A program made the translations under genes and the position numbers. This document shows positions 11,052 to 21,624 of a stretch of 64,000 bases of DNA, one piece after another (within the stretch, counting starts at the first letter, position 1; each line of letters starts with the position of its first letter). Below the pieces are notes generated by a model that searched no databases, was not told the origin of the DNA, and saw only the letters and a program-made list of their open reading frames with translations. The DNA comes from Paulinella micropora (taxonomy: Eukaryota; Cercozoa; Imbricatea; Euglyphida), in assembly GCA_009731375.1 (NCBI GenBank), contig BJOX01000341.1, positions 312,379 through 376,378 on the forward strand. Reading direction: 5' to 3'.

Positions 11052-11355
11052 CACTAAGAGCCGTTATTCATAATTTCCTCTACCTATTCTCTCTAAGTTC
11101 AAAACAACAATTTCATTCAAATCTCTCTTATTACGAACATTAAGAAATAAAACATTCCAAAAACACGAGAAACACGAGAAACGATACTTGAGCCTAAAAA
11201 TAGAAAAGTTGTCCAAGTAAAATTCAACTGGTGGTTTTTTAGCGGTGACGCCTGGGTGTCTGGTGGGGAAGTGTTTTTCCACTAAGAGCCGTTATTTAGT
11301 TTTAAAGCTACCTATTTATAACTAATACAGACAGACGAAAGAAAAAAGGCTATCT
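11052..11355 (+). repeat. Probable terminal inverted repeat of the provirus, left
   Basis: This is the innermost 304 bases of the left arm. The motif CACTAAGAGCCGTTATT occurs at 11052-11068 and again at 11280-11296, so each arm has two candidate tips. AT-rich viral sequence starts directly inside. The real end and target-site duplication cannot be fixed because the symmetry continues outward. Confidence 0.6.
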
Positions 11356-11459
11356 GTAAATAATTATTATTTAAATAAATACAATAAAGACACATATTAT
11401 ATATATTCATATCAAAGACATAGAATAATATCCTATATAGACACAAACGAGAAACATAT

Positions 11460-11953
11460 CAATATATAATAAAAGAAACTAGACCAAAATTAGTTTCTGG
11501 TTCATGTGAATTTGTTGTAGTTCAATGGTGTGAAGAAGGAAGTAAAAAAGAAGTTTAATTTTTCAGAGTTTGGAAAAAGAAATAAGGAACAAGCCTTAGA
11601 GGAAGCAAATAGATTTTATGAAGACAATATAAGACCTAAATATGAAGTTTGGAAAAAATACAATGACGAACGAGTTCAGCAAAATAAACAATAATACAAA
11701 AATGAATGGAATAAGGAATGGATGAAAAATTTTATATGTGAATGTGGTGGAGACAACAAAAGGATATAAAACAAGACATCTTGTATCAAGCAATCACGAA
11801 TTAAGAATGAAAGGAATTAATCCTACAAATGATGATTTAAATACAGAAAAAATAAAATGTGAATGCGATTCAATTATTAGTAGGATAAATGGAAAAGAAA
11901 TTCATGAGACAACCATAAAATATAAGAAATACATTCAAGCCAAAAATAATTAA
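11460..11953 (+). pseudogene. AP2-like DNA-binding protein remnant with CxCG zinc motifs
   Basis: Plus-strand coding remnants in three frames. The first part reads KLVSGSCEFVVVQWCEEGSKK, then FSEFGKRNKEQALEEANRFY (the F-x-x-GxxxALxxAxxF pattern of AP2 domains of viral and phage homing proteins). The last part (11738-11950) has a CECGG...H and a KCECD...H motif that look like paired Cys-Cys-His-His zinc sites. Frameshifts near 11555 and 11750 and a stop near 11693 break it. It is the leftmost gene inside the repeat and faces the integrase remnant convergently. Assignment to AP2 is by pattern only. Confidence 0.45.
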
Positions 11954-11957
11954 TAGC

Positions 11958-12456
11958 TTACAAGTCCAATTTATTAACTTTCTTTTTAATTCTAGTACTG
12001 CTTCGTATGTTTTCCGGTTTTACTCCTAATGATTTTAATAAATTAATATTTTTTTTCTCTTTAGTAATTTGTTTAATTTTATCAGCTAACTGCTCTGCCG
12101 GTTCTGTTTCTTCCGGTTGCTCATCAACATGGGTCTCTAATAATTCACTCGGCCTTACTAAGTCCTCTTCAGATAGGATAACTTTGAAGCCCTTAACCTT
12201 AAATATGGTTTTACTGAATTGTTTATCACCTTTAGAAAAAATAGTTCTTTCTAATTCCTTTCTCACTCTTGTTCCCTAAGGGAATTAATTAAATTAATTA
12301 AAGGATTTCTGTATATTTCCTGAGTGTTTTTTTCAGTTCCTTCAACATTAATAGGTACGGCTTTAATTGTTGTATGATATGTTTTATTATAAGCATCAAC
12401 AACCTCATGAATAATCGGCACCCATTGAAAATTTTCATTAAATTCCGATTGTAGGC
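11958..12456 (-). pseudogene. Retroviral-type (rve) integrase, C-terminal fragment of the provirus
   Basis: Reading the minus strand from 12456, one frame gives VVDAYNKTYHTTIKAVP, the conserved end of the rve catalytic core in Polinton integrases, followed by about 25 residues. After a frameshift near 12270 the next frame (12266-11958) gives ERTIFSKGDKQFSKTIFKVK, like the small C-terminal beta domain, and a lysine-rich tail. The catalytic D-D-E part is absent: homology ends at about 12456, where gypsy-type sequence starts. The integrase would have joined viral ends to host DNA. I did not find the missing N-terminal half on the far side of the retrotransposon. Confidence 0.75.
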
Positions 12457-13472
12457 ATCACCCCCCCGGATAGCCGGTAAAAAGTATCTTTTCCTGGTGA
12501 CAGGTGCACCAGCTTGTTTTTCAGTATTATTTGTCCGGATTGGACCTGATGCCATTTTATTCCTGGTATGTTGCAGTTTTCCTTTTTGGCTTCACTGAGC
12601 TAATATAACGAGACATCATTCTCATCTTTTGAGGACTGTGTTTGGTTGTATTACCGACTTTTTACTAGCTATCGTTGGGGGCAGTACATTTGGAGTCCAC
12701 ATCACTAGGGTGATTTCTTTCTGCTTTGCCACACATGCAACAAAGTGAATTTTCACTGACCTGTCTCACACGGTGACGTCAGACGAAAACAAATACTCCA
12801 ACACAGCTCCCTCATAACTCTTTCACAAAACAAATAATTTGATTAGTCTCAAGCCGGTGTCGTACCCTCTAGCCCAATCCATATTTGTGTGCTCACAAGG
12901 AGACATCAGATACAAACTCTCTGTCGTTCTTGCTGTTCTCACACAGAGACCAAGAAGAAGGAGGTGGACAGAAGAGTGAAGGAACACACACAAAACACAA
13001 ACAAGCATAGGGACAGGAGCACAACACTCTACCCTTCTAGTTTGTGCATTTATCTGCATTATCTCACACATACGTCAGAGTATTTTTGCAACTCTCTGAT
13101 CGTTTTCTAAAGGTAGGTCTGAGAACCTATCCGACCGACTGTCGACTTCTCAAGGAGAGCTTTTCTAGCTTCTCTATTACTATCTGTGTGTAGGTCCAAG
13201 TGCCTCATACTAGATACAATATAGAAAAGAAGGAGGAGAAAGTAATCTGAGTAAGGAGAACAAGAAATCGGAGAAAGTCTCAAAGACTATTTTTCTCAAA
13301 CAAAAACAAACATACAAACAGTGTTTCATAGAGGACAGGGAATCTTATCCTACCCTCTCTATTAGTTTCTCTCTTCACTAGTCAATCGACTGAAGGAGGA
13401 ACAGAACACAAACGAACAAAAACCAAACATAGGAGCTGACACTGTCCTCCTGTTGATTACTACTACGACATC
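12457..13472 (+). other. 5' untranslated/leader region of the gypsy element
   Basis: About 1 kb without viral genes between the cut integrase and gag. A long terminal repeat would be expected here, but I cannot match any part to the sequence after 21624 by eye, and no clear tRNA primer-binding site is seen. A minus frame starting at 12555 crosses the junction and is probably meaningless. Confidence 0.45.
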
Positions 13473-16145
13473 ATGTCGACAGAGACCGCCGAAGTGAGTG
13501 AATTCTCGGATGCAGAACAAAGAAGAGAAAAAGAAGAAGCAGGAGGAGGAGGAAGAGGACTGAATGAAGGAGGAGGAGGAGGAGGAGATGAAGGAGTAGG
13601 AGGAGTAGAAGAGGGCTGGGATGATGAAGGAAGATATGGAGGAGACGAAGATGAAGGAGGATTTGAACACGAAGAGACGGGAGGAGGAGGAGCATATGGT
13701 AATCCCTTACCACCTGCCTACACGGGAGGAGGAGGACGAAAAATGATCGACTTGATTCATAGTGATGGAGTGGAGATCACAGTGGAGGAACAACAGTGGG
13801 TGCAAGACCACTATGACCTCACTAAAGAAGAGTTTGATAACAAGATGGGGGGAGAGAAGGATACATATGTGTGGATCCCTCAGGATCAAAGAAGAGAGAA
13901 AAGTCGTGCTAAAAAGTATGTCTATATCCTATTATCAAACACAGCACAGCTCCTCGGCAAACTGGTCTCTGATCCAGAAAAGAGAAAGAAGATACAGCAT
14001 ATCAAGTTTGGGGACACACACACCCACCTTGAATTACTCGATGCTATCTTTGGGGTGTACACTCAAACCCTGATTTGGGAACGTTCATACGGCCCACGAT
14101 GTGAGGGTTACCTCCAGTACACAAACCCAAGAGCAACGGCCAGATTCCTCGCGACTGGTCAGGAGGCAGTCGATGTAACAAAAATGAAGACCAATCTGGG
14201 TTCGAAAAACTCGAGTGGCATATTTCATTTTTTTACAATGGAAATAAAGGCCTTGGAGGAGGGGAAGGCAGAGATGGAAAAAAGCATTAAGGCAGCAGGA
14301 GAAACTCATCCTGTGATTGATGAGTTAGAGAAGACCGACAGAGTTCTGACCAAGATCAGACTGTTGATGGGTGCGTTACTGCACAAGGAGGCATGGAAGA
14401 GATGGATTCCTACCAAGGATCACTCTGTCCTTAAATCACTTAGTAACGCACCACCGGTCGCCAACAAAGCAGGTGTTGACCAATATGTGGAGAAATATAA
14501 TTTTCTCAGATCTGCTTCTGAATTGGTGGCCTTTATCACTCATGCTCAAAAGCTGGTGATATCTGAGAAGAAGAAGGCGAAAGAGAATGAGGAGTTCGAG
14601 AAGACGATGAGACTGGAAAGAATGAAAGCAAAAGTGAGTGGTGCAAAGACACACCCTCCGACATATTTGACCCCACCAGCTCCTGCCCCACCAGCCCCTG
14701 CACCCTCGGGCTCAACTACGGTGGTGGTCACAAACACGGAGAAGAAGGACAGACAGAACATCATAAATGCCTTCAAGGGGAAGAAAGGAGGAGTGGCAAG
14801 TCTCATGCTATATGCCAAGACGAGCTCAGACAAAGACTCTGATGCTTCGCTTTTGAGCAAGCTCAAAGAGATCAATGCCTGCATGAAGGCTTTTCCTTGC
14901 GACGAAACGCAGGAATACGAGGCCCTTGTTACTGTTTTTGACCAATCTCTAGTCTCGGAGGGATTTGATCTGACACAGTACAAGTTTTTGAGAAAGAAGG
15001 AGGAGATTAAGAGAAACAATGCAACAGGCCTAGACGCTCAGTGTGAACTGGCGGTGGCCACACTCATTTCATATTTTCAATCTCATGGATACCAGCATCT
15101 CTGCACTGGTACTCTCATAGGATTTGAAATCTTTGAGACAGTGGCGATGAGTTTGAGGAGTGCTGTTGGCTTGGCGGCGACCCTTACGGAGGTAGTTTCC
15201 TCCTATGGGCTATTCTATGGCCGCAAGTCGATCATCCTCTATTTCTTTTCGGCGTTACACACAGTTAACCCGAGTAAGCTTACTCAGCTCATACAACAAT
15301 GCTCGACGTTTAGCTCAGTGAAGTCCAAGAACTTCCTCGAGACACACGTGTTCGAAAATACGGTTCAAAGCGTTGCTCCGTCAGCACTGTTTCAAGAAGT
15401 GATGAGTGCATGCTCAAACATGGACTCGCTCACGGAGGCACATACGGCACAGGCAGGCGGTGTACCTGTTGGCGCACAAGCCACGTACACAAACAGAGTT
15501 GCCGGTTGGAAGAGACAGAGAGAGCCAGACCTGAAGACCGCATGTTGGAGGTGGTTCGCGGGCTTGCAGTGTAAGGCACAGATGGAGAACAGAGACTGCT
15601 CTTTCAATCATGATAGGCAGAACCCAACAGCAAGGGCAAATTTTCTGAGCAGGACGGAAGGCAAGGAACCGGGCCTTTTCAATATGCTTCAGATTGCCGC
15701 TGTGAACGAAGGTTGGTATGCCAATATGTGTGATGATGAGGAGTTACGAGAGGCAATCATTACCTACATGAAGAGGATGAAGGAGAAGAAGGAGGAAAGG
15801 GAGAGACAAAAGAACTTAAAGGCCTCTCAAAGAGGACGAGAAGGAGGAGCAGGAGCAGGAGGACGAGGAGGAGGAGGAGGAGGAGGAGGAGGACGAGGAA
15901 CATGGAGAGGAGCCTCGAGGTGGCAGGGAACCCCTCAGAGAGGAAGAGGAGGAGGTCGGGGATATACCCCTTATGGAGGGAGAGCTGTTCGAGCTCCAGC
16001 CCCCCCACCCAGAGGAGGAGGAGGCTCGTGGGCAAGCTCCAACCCAAATTTCGGTCGAGCTCAGGCCTACAACACTGCCTCGGAGACCGATACGTCATCC
16101 TACCCGGACACTACTCAAGGTAATCGTTTCGAGGTGGTGGAATGA
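13473..16145 (+). CDS. gag: Gag polyprotein with CCCH zinc finger and RGG tail
   Basis: An intact 890-codon frame with ATG at 13473. The N-terminal 90 residues are Glu/Gly-rich. The middle is a helical capsid-like region with a Pro-rich linker near residues 390-415. Around residues 691-713 there is C-x8-C-x8-C-x3-H (CWRWFAGLQC to CSFNH), a CCCH-type finger instead of the usual CCHC knuckle. Residues 785-860 are Arg/Gly-rich, suited to RNA binding. The frame ends at TGA (16143-16145) followed by C; the same frame stays open beyond it for another 202 codons, so gag-pol may be made by stop readthrough. The product would form the virus-like particle and package element RNA. Confidence 0.85.
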   Translation: MSTETAEVSEFSDAEQRREKEEAGGGGRGLNEGGGGGGDEGVGGVEEGWDDEGRYGGDEDEGGFEHEETGGGGAYGNPLPPAYTGGGGRKMIDLIHSDGVEITVEEQQWVQDHYDLTKEEFDNKMGGEKDTYVWIPQDQRREKSRAKKYVYILLSNTAQLLGKLVSDPEKRKKIQHIKFGDTHTHLELLDAIFGVYTQTLIWERSYGPRCEGYLQYTNPRATARFLATGQEAVDVTKMKTNLGSKNSSGIFHFFTMEIKALEEGKAEMEKSIKAAGETHPVIDELEKTDRVLTKIRLLMGALLHKEAWKRWIPTKDHSVLKSLSNAPPVANKAGVDQYVEKYNFLRSASELVAFITHAQKLVISEKKKAKENEEFEKTMRLERMKAKVSGAKTHPPTYLTPPAPAPPAPAPSGSTTVVVTNTEKKDRQNIINAFKGKKGGVASLMLYAKTSSDKDSDASLLSKLKEINACMKAFPCDETQEYEALVTVFDQSLVSEGFDLTQYKFLRKKEEIKRNNATGLDAQCELAVATLISYFQSHGYQHLCTGTLIGFEIFETVAMSLRSAVGLAATLTEVVSSYGLFYGRKSIILYFFSALHTVNPSKLTQLIQQCSTFSSVKSKNFLETHVFENTVQSVAPSALFQEVMSACSNMDSLTEAHTAQAGGVPVGAQATYTNRVAGWKRQREPDLKTACWRWFAGLQCKAQMENRDCSFNHDRQNPTARANFLSRTEGKEPGLFNMLQIAAVNEGWYANMCDDEELREAIITYMKRMKEKKEERERQKNLKASQRGREGGAGAGGRGGGGGGGGGRGTWRGASRWQGTPQRGRGGGRGYTPYGGRAVRAPAPPPRGGGGSWASSNPNFGRAQAYNTASETDTSSYPDTTQGNRFEVVE

Positions 16146-16785
16146 CTGGAGGGGGAAGAAGAGAGGAAGGAGAAGACTGTGAAGTTTAACCCTAAAGTCA
16201 CAGTGCTTTCTAATGCTGTTGTGCAGACTGGGCCAACGCTTCCTCTATGTGAAAACAAAGATGTGGGTACACAGAGACTGCAGCCCCAAGGTAGTCTCAT
16301 ACCCGTTCATACATCACGGTTACCAATGATAACTGATGCAAATAGGAAGGCGAGACTCGCGATGGAGGCGAGGAGGCCAATTGCAGACGTATCGCCTCGG
16401 CCAAGCAAACAACCACGAACAGACTCAATGTCTACGATCGCGGCGGGTGGCGAGCAAAAAGACAATGTGTGTACTCAAGTGCCACAAGACAATGTCGCTC
16501 ACATAGTAAACGCACCAGTACCGCAGAATAATAACAATGTTAATGAGGTGAAGCAGGAGGAGAAGAAGGAGGAGTTGAAAAACTTAGAGACAAGACTCCA
16601 AAATTTGGAACGTAAAGTTCTTGTTCTCGCAGCCAATATACACAGGCCCGATGCTCTGTGTTATACGGAACTTTATTGTGAAACATTGAAGACAATATTA
16701 AAAGTTGGTAATGATACGATGGCGAATATTAATATTGTCGGCCGGAGTTTTTAAATCGATACCGGGACTGGGTGGACGGAAATAT
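16146..16785 (+). CDS. pol: Gag-pol linker and start of aspartic protease (stop in frame)
   Basis: In the same frame as gag after the TGA, open to TAA at 16752-16754. It contains a charged coiled-coil-like part (EEKKEELKNLETRLQNLERK) and ends in NINIVGRSF. Directly after the TAA the frame reads IDTGTGW, the protease active-site motif (DTGA/DTGT), then TGA. The rest of the protease is in another frame from about 16772. A first ATG in this part is at 16179. Either one indel plus one point change have damaged the protease, or an unusual recoding event joins the parts; damage is more likely. Confidence 0.65.
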
Positions 16786-18541
16786 GAAAAATTCGACTGG
16801 CACTCTGAAGGGAGTGGGTAGCCGGACGGTCATCACGGGAATCATCACACTGACCTTTAAATTAAAATCCGCACGAGTATACCGCATGGACCTTTATGTC
16901 GTCCCCGGTTACCACGGGTCAATATTACTATCGTATGACCAATTGGCTACGATGGGGGCTGTGATTGATTGCGCCGCACGGCGAGTGATATATGGAGTAA
17001 AAAGAGGAGAAAAGAACGATATTGATCCCTTCAACGCTACTGACTCTTATGAGGCTTATGAGCTGAGTCTAGCGACGGATCACAAAAAGATGGCCATCGC
17101 ACATGAGGCACTTGAGGTGTACGTTCACCCCCATGTCGTAAGACCGGATGAGCTGTCCTGGACCGACAATTGGGAATCCCAAGTGTGCACTGTCACAGTT
17201 CCGACATGCCATTGGGACAAAAAGTCTATTGATGACTTAATCGAGAAGCGAAAGGAGGAGATTATATGTGTCGCACAAAGAAGCCCGTCGTTGGCGAGAT
17301 TCGCGGAAGGAGTAGTAACAGATGTCCATATTACTAACGGATACTGTTTCCATGCGAAAGTAGGAAAAGAAAAAAGGGAGGCGTTTGTACCAAGGAGAAC
17401 GGGGCGAATCCCGGATACTCCACCAGAAACTATTAAAAGTTTTATTACTGATTTCTGGGGTGACGAGCCCACGTGGCCGCGTTCACTGTCTGAAGTGAAG
17501 AAATGCTTACGGACTTTATTCGAAAATAATAAGCCGTATACTATTATCCTGCCATATAATGAGAAGGCGATATGGGCGCAGGAAATAAGGGACCGGCTTA
17601 ATATTATTGATCATCCTATACCGGTACCCTCTCGCAAGCAACAGCTAGTGGTGGCTTGTCGTATGGGAACTCGTGAGCAGAGCAGTGCATACAAGCGGAA
17701 GCTCAGAGACCTCGACAAGTTGAAATTGATACCGCAAGCATTCACATGCTTTGATGGTTTTTACACCCGTAAAGCTCCTTTGCAATACGCGAGACTCATT
17801 GACATGCTGGTGGAGCTCGGTAAAGATGATGAGCCAGACACGGTCACGTATGAAAAGACGGGCCTAGATGATGTCTCGGAAGAGGACTTAGGCTTGGAGG
17901 AGGACAGAGAACCCCTCAAGCAACATAAGCAGATGTCTGATGAAGATTTTCAAGAGGCGGCGCGGAAAATATTGGAAGAAGGAGTAGGCACGGAGAAGGA
18001 GAAGGAGCTTTTAAAAGCCAAATTAGAGGCGAACAAGGAAATTTTTGACCCTCCACATGCAGGTGGTGACAAGCCTGAAGATTTCACTGCGGTTATTTAC
18101 AAAGGACCGGGTGCGGAGCCGTCACCGGCACCACGAAGGGCGAATTTGAGTATACATGAGGCGAAGATAGCGGAGGAGCTAGCAAGACAGCTGCTCAATG
18201 AGGACTTTATTGAGAGATCAACATCTTCAATAGTCTCACAACCGAGAATAGTGCCGAAGCCAGGAGGAGAATGGCGCCTGACAGTTAACTATGCTCGTGT
18301 TAACAAGGTGCTGGAGGAAGAGAGAAATCCTCTCCCGACATTAGAAGAAGGAAGGAGAGTACTGCGGAATGCAAAATTCTATTCGGTCATTGACCTTAAG
18401 AATGGCTTCTGGCAGATACCACTGGAGGAAAAGTCCAGATGGCTGACGGCGTTTGTGGTGGGTATGGAAATATACCAATGGAAAGTGCTTCCGATGGGCC
18501 TCAAGCAAGCCCCAGGACTTTTCCGAAGGCGATGCAGATGA
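16772..18541 (+). pseudogene. pol: Pol: protease C-terminal part and reverse transcriptase N-terminal half
   Basis: A 589-codon frame. The first 80 residues complete a retropepsin fold (VVPGYHGSILLSYDQLATMG, resembling the ILGxDxL element). A long connector follows. RT begins near residue 440 with the acidic EANKEIFD segment, then FIERSTSSIVSQPRIVPKPG, the VNYARVN motif, VIDLKNGFWQIPLEEKSRW (motif A with catalytic Asp) and LPMGLKQAPGLF. The frame then runs to a stop at 18541 because of a frameshift near 18524; RT continues in the next frame. The sequence up to the shift is otherwise well preserved. Confidence 0.85.
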
Positions 18542-21500
18542 TGTTGAGCAGTCAGTACGATGATTTGTCTGACGGAGGCTTTATGAGAAGGCGGGGACAG
18601 AAGGAGGGAGAATATGCATTTTGCTATATCAATGACATCATCGTATACTCTAACACAATGGAGGAGCATATCGATCATTTGTCCGATATATTCAGGCGCA
18701 TCGGAGCTTTTGGCCTGAAGTGTAATCTAAAGAAGTATCAACTTGCCAAGACGAGTGTGACATACTTAGGGTACGAGATCTCCCATAATCGAGTCTCGAT
18801 ATCCAAAGAGAAGAGGAAGGAGATTATGAATCGACCGATACCAAAGAACCGCACTGAATTGCACTCATTCCTTGCGATGGCGCAATACTATAGCCAGTTT
18901 ATACCCGATTGGGGTGCAACACTGGCTACGTTGGAGAAAATGATAGATTTTGGAGACTTTGAGAAGTGGGGCGAAGAGGATTTGCAAGCGTTTCATGCGC
19001 TCAAAGATCTTATTTATAAAGACCCGAAAGACGGAGGACTGGTGTTAACGATGCCCGACTTTACGAAACAATTCGTAGTCGATACAGACGCATCTAAGTT
19101 TGCGATTGGGGCTGTATTACAACAAGAGGATGAGGAGAAGAAATTACGCCCAATCATGTTTATTAGTAGGAAGTTGTGTGCGGAGAGAAACTATTGCACA
19201 AGGCAAAGAGAGGCGTTAGCGGTGGTGTGGGCCCTCAAGGGGCTCAGAGAGTATTTGTGGGGAGGACCTCAATTTACTGTCAGAACTGATCATCATAACC
19301 TGTTATGGTTGATGAATGATGAACAGACTGGACGGCTGTCGCGGTGGCAAGCGTTCTTGTCTTGTTTCGATTTTACAATGGTCCATCTACCGGGAAAGCG
19401 AAATGTGGTCGCTGATAGCCTCTCTAGGCTAGAGTTTAACTCAGAAGTATCGGCGTTGGTGTCCACGGTGGAGATGGAAGACTTGTCCACTGACAAGGTG
19501 TATGAGGTCAGCCACATTGAGGCGATGGAGATGGCGAGTGGAGTCCGATATGACCGCACAGGTCTACGGTACAGTCCACAAGGCCCGGATCACGGGATAT
19601 GTTGTGAGCTACATACCCAGGAGGACGCTGAGTGGTCCTATGAGGTATATGAGAATGCGAAGGCGAACATAAGAGAGGAAGAGGAGACGCAGGAAGTTTA
19701 TGCGGAGCCTCCTCAAGAGCGGAGAAGTGACCTAGACGATGACCCGGAAAGAATCGGGGTACGGCTAGAAGATGGTACTATCCATATAGCCTCGCCTACC
19801 GCATGGAGGCAACAACAGGCTCAAGATCCGGAGTTTAAAGAACTGATACAGTTATATCAGAACCCGGATGAGCTACGGATGACGAAAGCGATCAAAGATC
19901 AGATGAAGGAGATGGGATGGAGAGATGGTCTACTGTGGTACAAGGGCCTTCACGGTCGCTATGCGTCACAGCCGGACAAATGGACCCTTTGGGTACCGGA
20001 GAGTCTGAGACGATTTATATTTGTCGCAGCCCACAATTGCCCACTTTTGGCGCATCCGGGTCGACAACGAACTCATATGTTCGTAGCGAGGCGATTCTGG
20101 TGGAAGAAGATGAAGGAGGAGATAGATCAGGCGGTGGATGCATGCATCCCGTGCAAGATAAACAAAACACCACTGAAGGCAAATTTCGGCCTGATTGGCG
20201 AATTTCCTCTTCATGCGGGGATGTTTGAGTTTATACACATTGATCATGTGGGACCTTTCCCAGAATCGAAGGATGGTTACAAATACCTCCTTACGGCTAT
20301 TGACAGAGCCACCAACTATGTGTGGATCATCCCTGTCAAAGACGTTACCGGCAAGACGACGGCCGAGGCGCTGATCGATAGGATCATCTCACAGATCGGA
20401 GTACCAAGAAAGATATGTTCTGATCGAGGCTCGGACTTTAATAACGAGGTCATCGACAAACTATCTAAGTATTACGGGATGAAATGGCAATATGTTACTG
20501 CCTATAACCCGCGAGCAAATGGGAAAATCGAGCGGGTACACAGACCCCTCAAAGCCTCGCTAAAGATGTATTGCACGAAGAAGGAGAATCAAAGAGCATG
20601 GGTCGAGGCAGCACCATCATTTGCGTTTGCAATGAACTGTCTACCCTCTACGGCGTTAGGAGGCTCGAAGAGCTCAATCTCGCCATATCAGTTAGTATAT
20701 GGGCGTGAGCCTGATATCCCGACTTCGCTCCTTCACCCAAAAGACACTTGGGCGGATGCGGATGAGTTGTTTGGGATGAGACTTAGAGTGAAGATGGAGG
20801 CGGAACAAATAGTCAGGGCGCATAGAGAGGCGGAGCGCCGAAAGACTGATGCTGAAGGGGTGCGACAAGCGCACTTGGATCAGATCAAGTTCCAGGTCGG
20901 GGATATTGTACTATTGTACCATCCTCAAGTCCCGAAGGGAGTCAGCTCTAAGCTGTTCACTCACTGGAAAGGACCTTATCAGATTATGGAACAGACGGGA
21001 CCTCTGAATTACAAGATCAGGGGTAGAGGGAAGGTGCAAATTGTGAATGTAAGAAGGCTGATTAAGTATGATCCCTTCTTACTGGAAGATGAATCCGTTG
21101 AGGAGGCGTTAAAACGGATGAAGGATGATTTCAAAGAGGTGCCGCCCATCCACAAGGAGGCTGGCATAGACCAAGACGATGCTTATCGGGCACCGATAGC
21201 TGAGAAGGAGGAGAGTGAGGTGGACAGCAAGGAGAAGACTGACCGCATAAGCGCGGTGGGGACTCAGTCCAAGTCTCCGCGAGAGCATAGCGGAAAGAAG
21301 GAGAAGATCACAGAGGCGCAGCTAAGGAGAGCGCGGAATGATCTTATCAACGACCAACCGAGGAAGGCGATGAGGTCGATGAGATCAAAGGACGTCCACC
21401 AGGAGGAGGAGGGGACGGACACTGACCCAAACGCGGGCAACGTTGAGATTGTCCATGAGCGATGGAAGGAAGGCGATGCGATAGCAACCATCGCATGGGT

Positions 21501-21624
21501 GAAAGATGCTTTCTATCTGATGAGACCAGCGGAACAACATGTCGCTGATGACACTCTCTCAGACTTATACTTGATGCGGGTCGTGGCGGTCCCACGACAG
21601 GATATACATCCTTCCGGCGCATAA
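18525..21624 (+). pseudogene. pol: Pol: RT C-terminal half, RNase H and integrase
   Basis: After the frameshift the frame is open to 21624. RT continues with the catalytic box YINDIIVYS (18625-18651), where gypsy elements have Y-x-D-D: the first Asp is Asn (AAT). RNase H follows with VVDTDASKFAIG, QREALAVVWAL, VRTDHHNLLWL and HLPGKRNVVADSLSR. The integrase has an H-H-C-C zinc site (20030-20160), then HIDHVGPF, SDRGSDF and GKIERVHR supplying D, D and E. A GPY/F-like module (HWKGPYQIMEQTGPLNYKIR) lies near 20960. The last 170 residues are charged, without a chromodomain I can recognise. Loss of the YxDD Asp predicts an inactive polymerase. Confidence 0.88.

Larger units (their letters stand above)
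10481..11355 (+). repeat. Left arm of 0.88-kb inverted repeat enclosing the provirus
   Basis: The 875 bases match the reverse complement of 44692-45570 almost throughout, with a few substitutions and small indels (one unit missing near 45280). From outside in the arm holds a LINE reverse-transcriptase fragment (10484-10740), a CATGGTTG-type minisatellite (10741-10940), a unique segment, then the probable viral terminal repeat (11052-11355). Confidence 0.9.
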
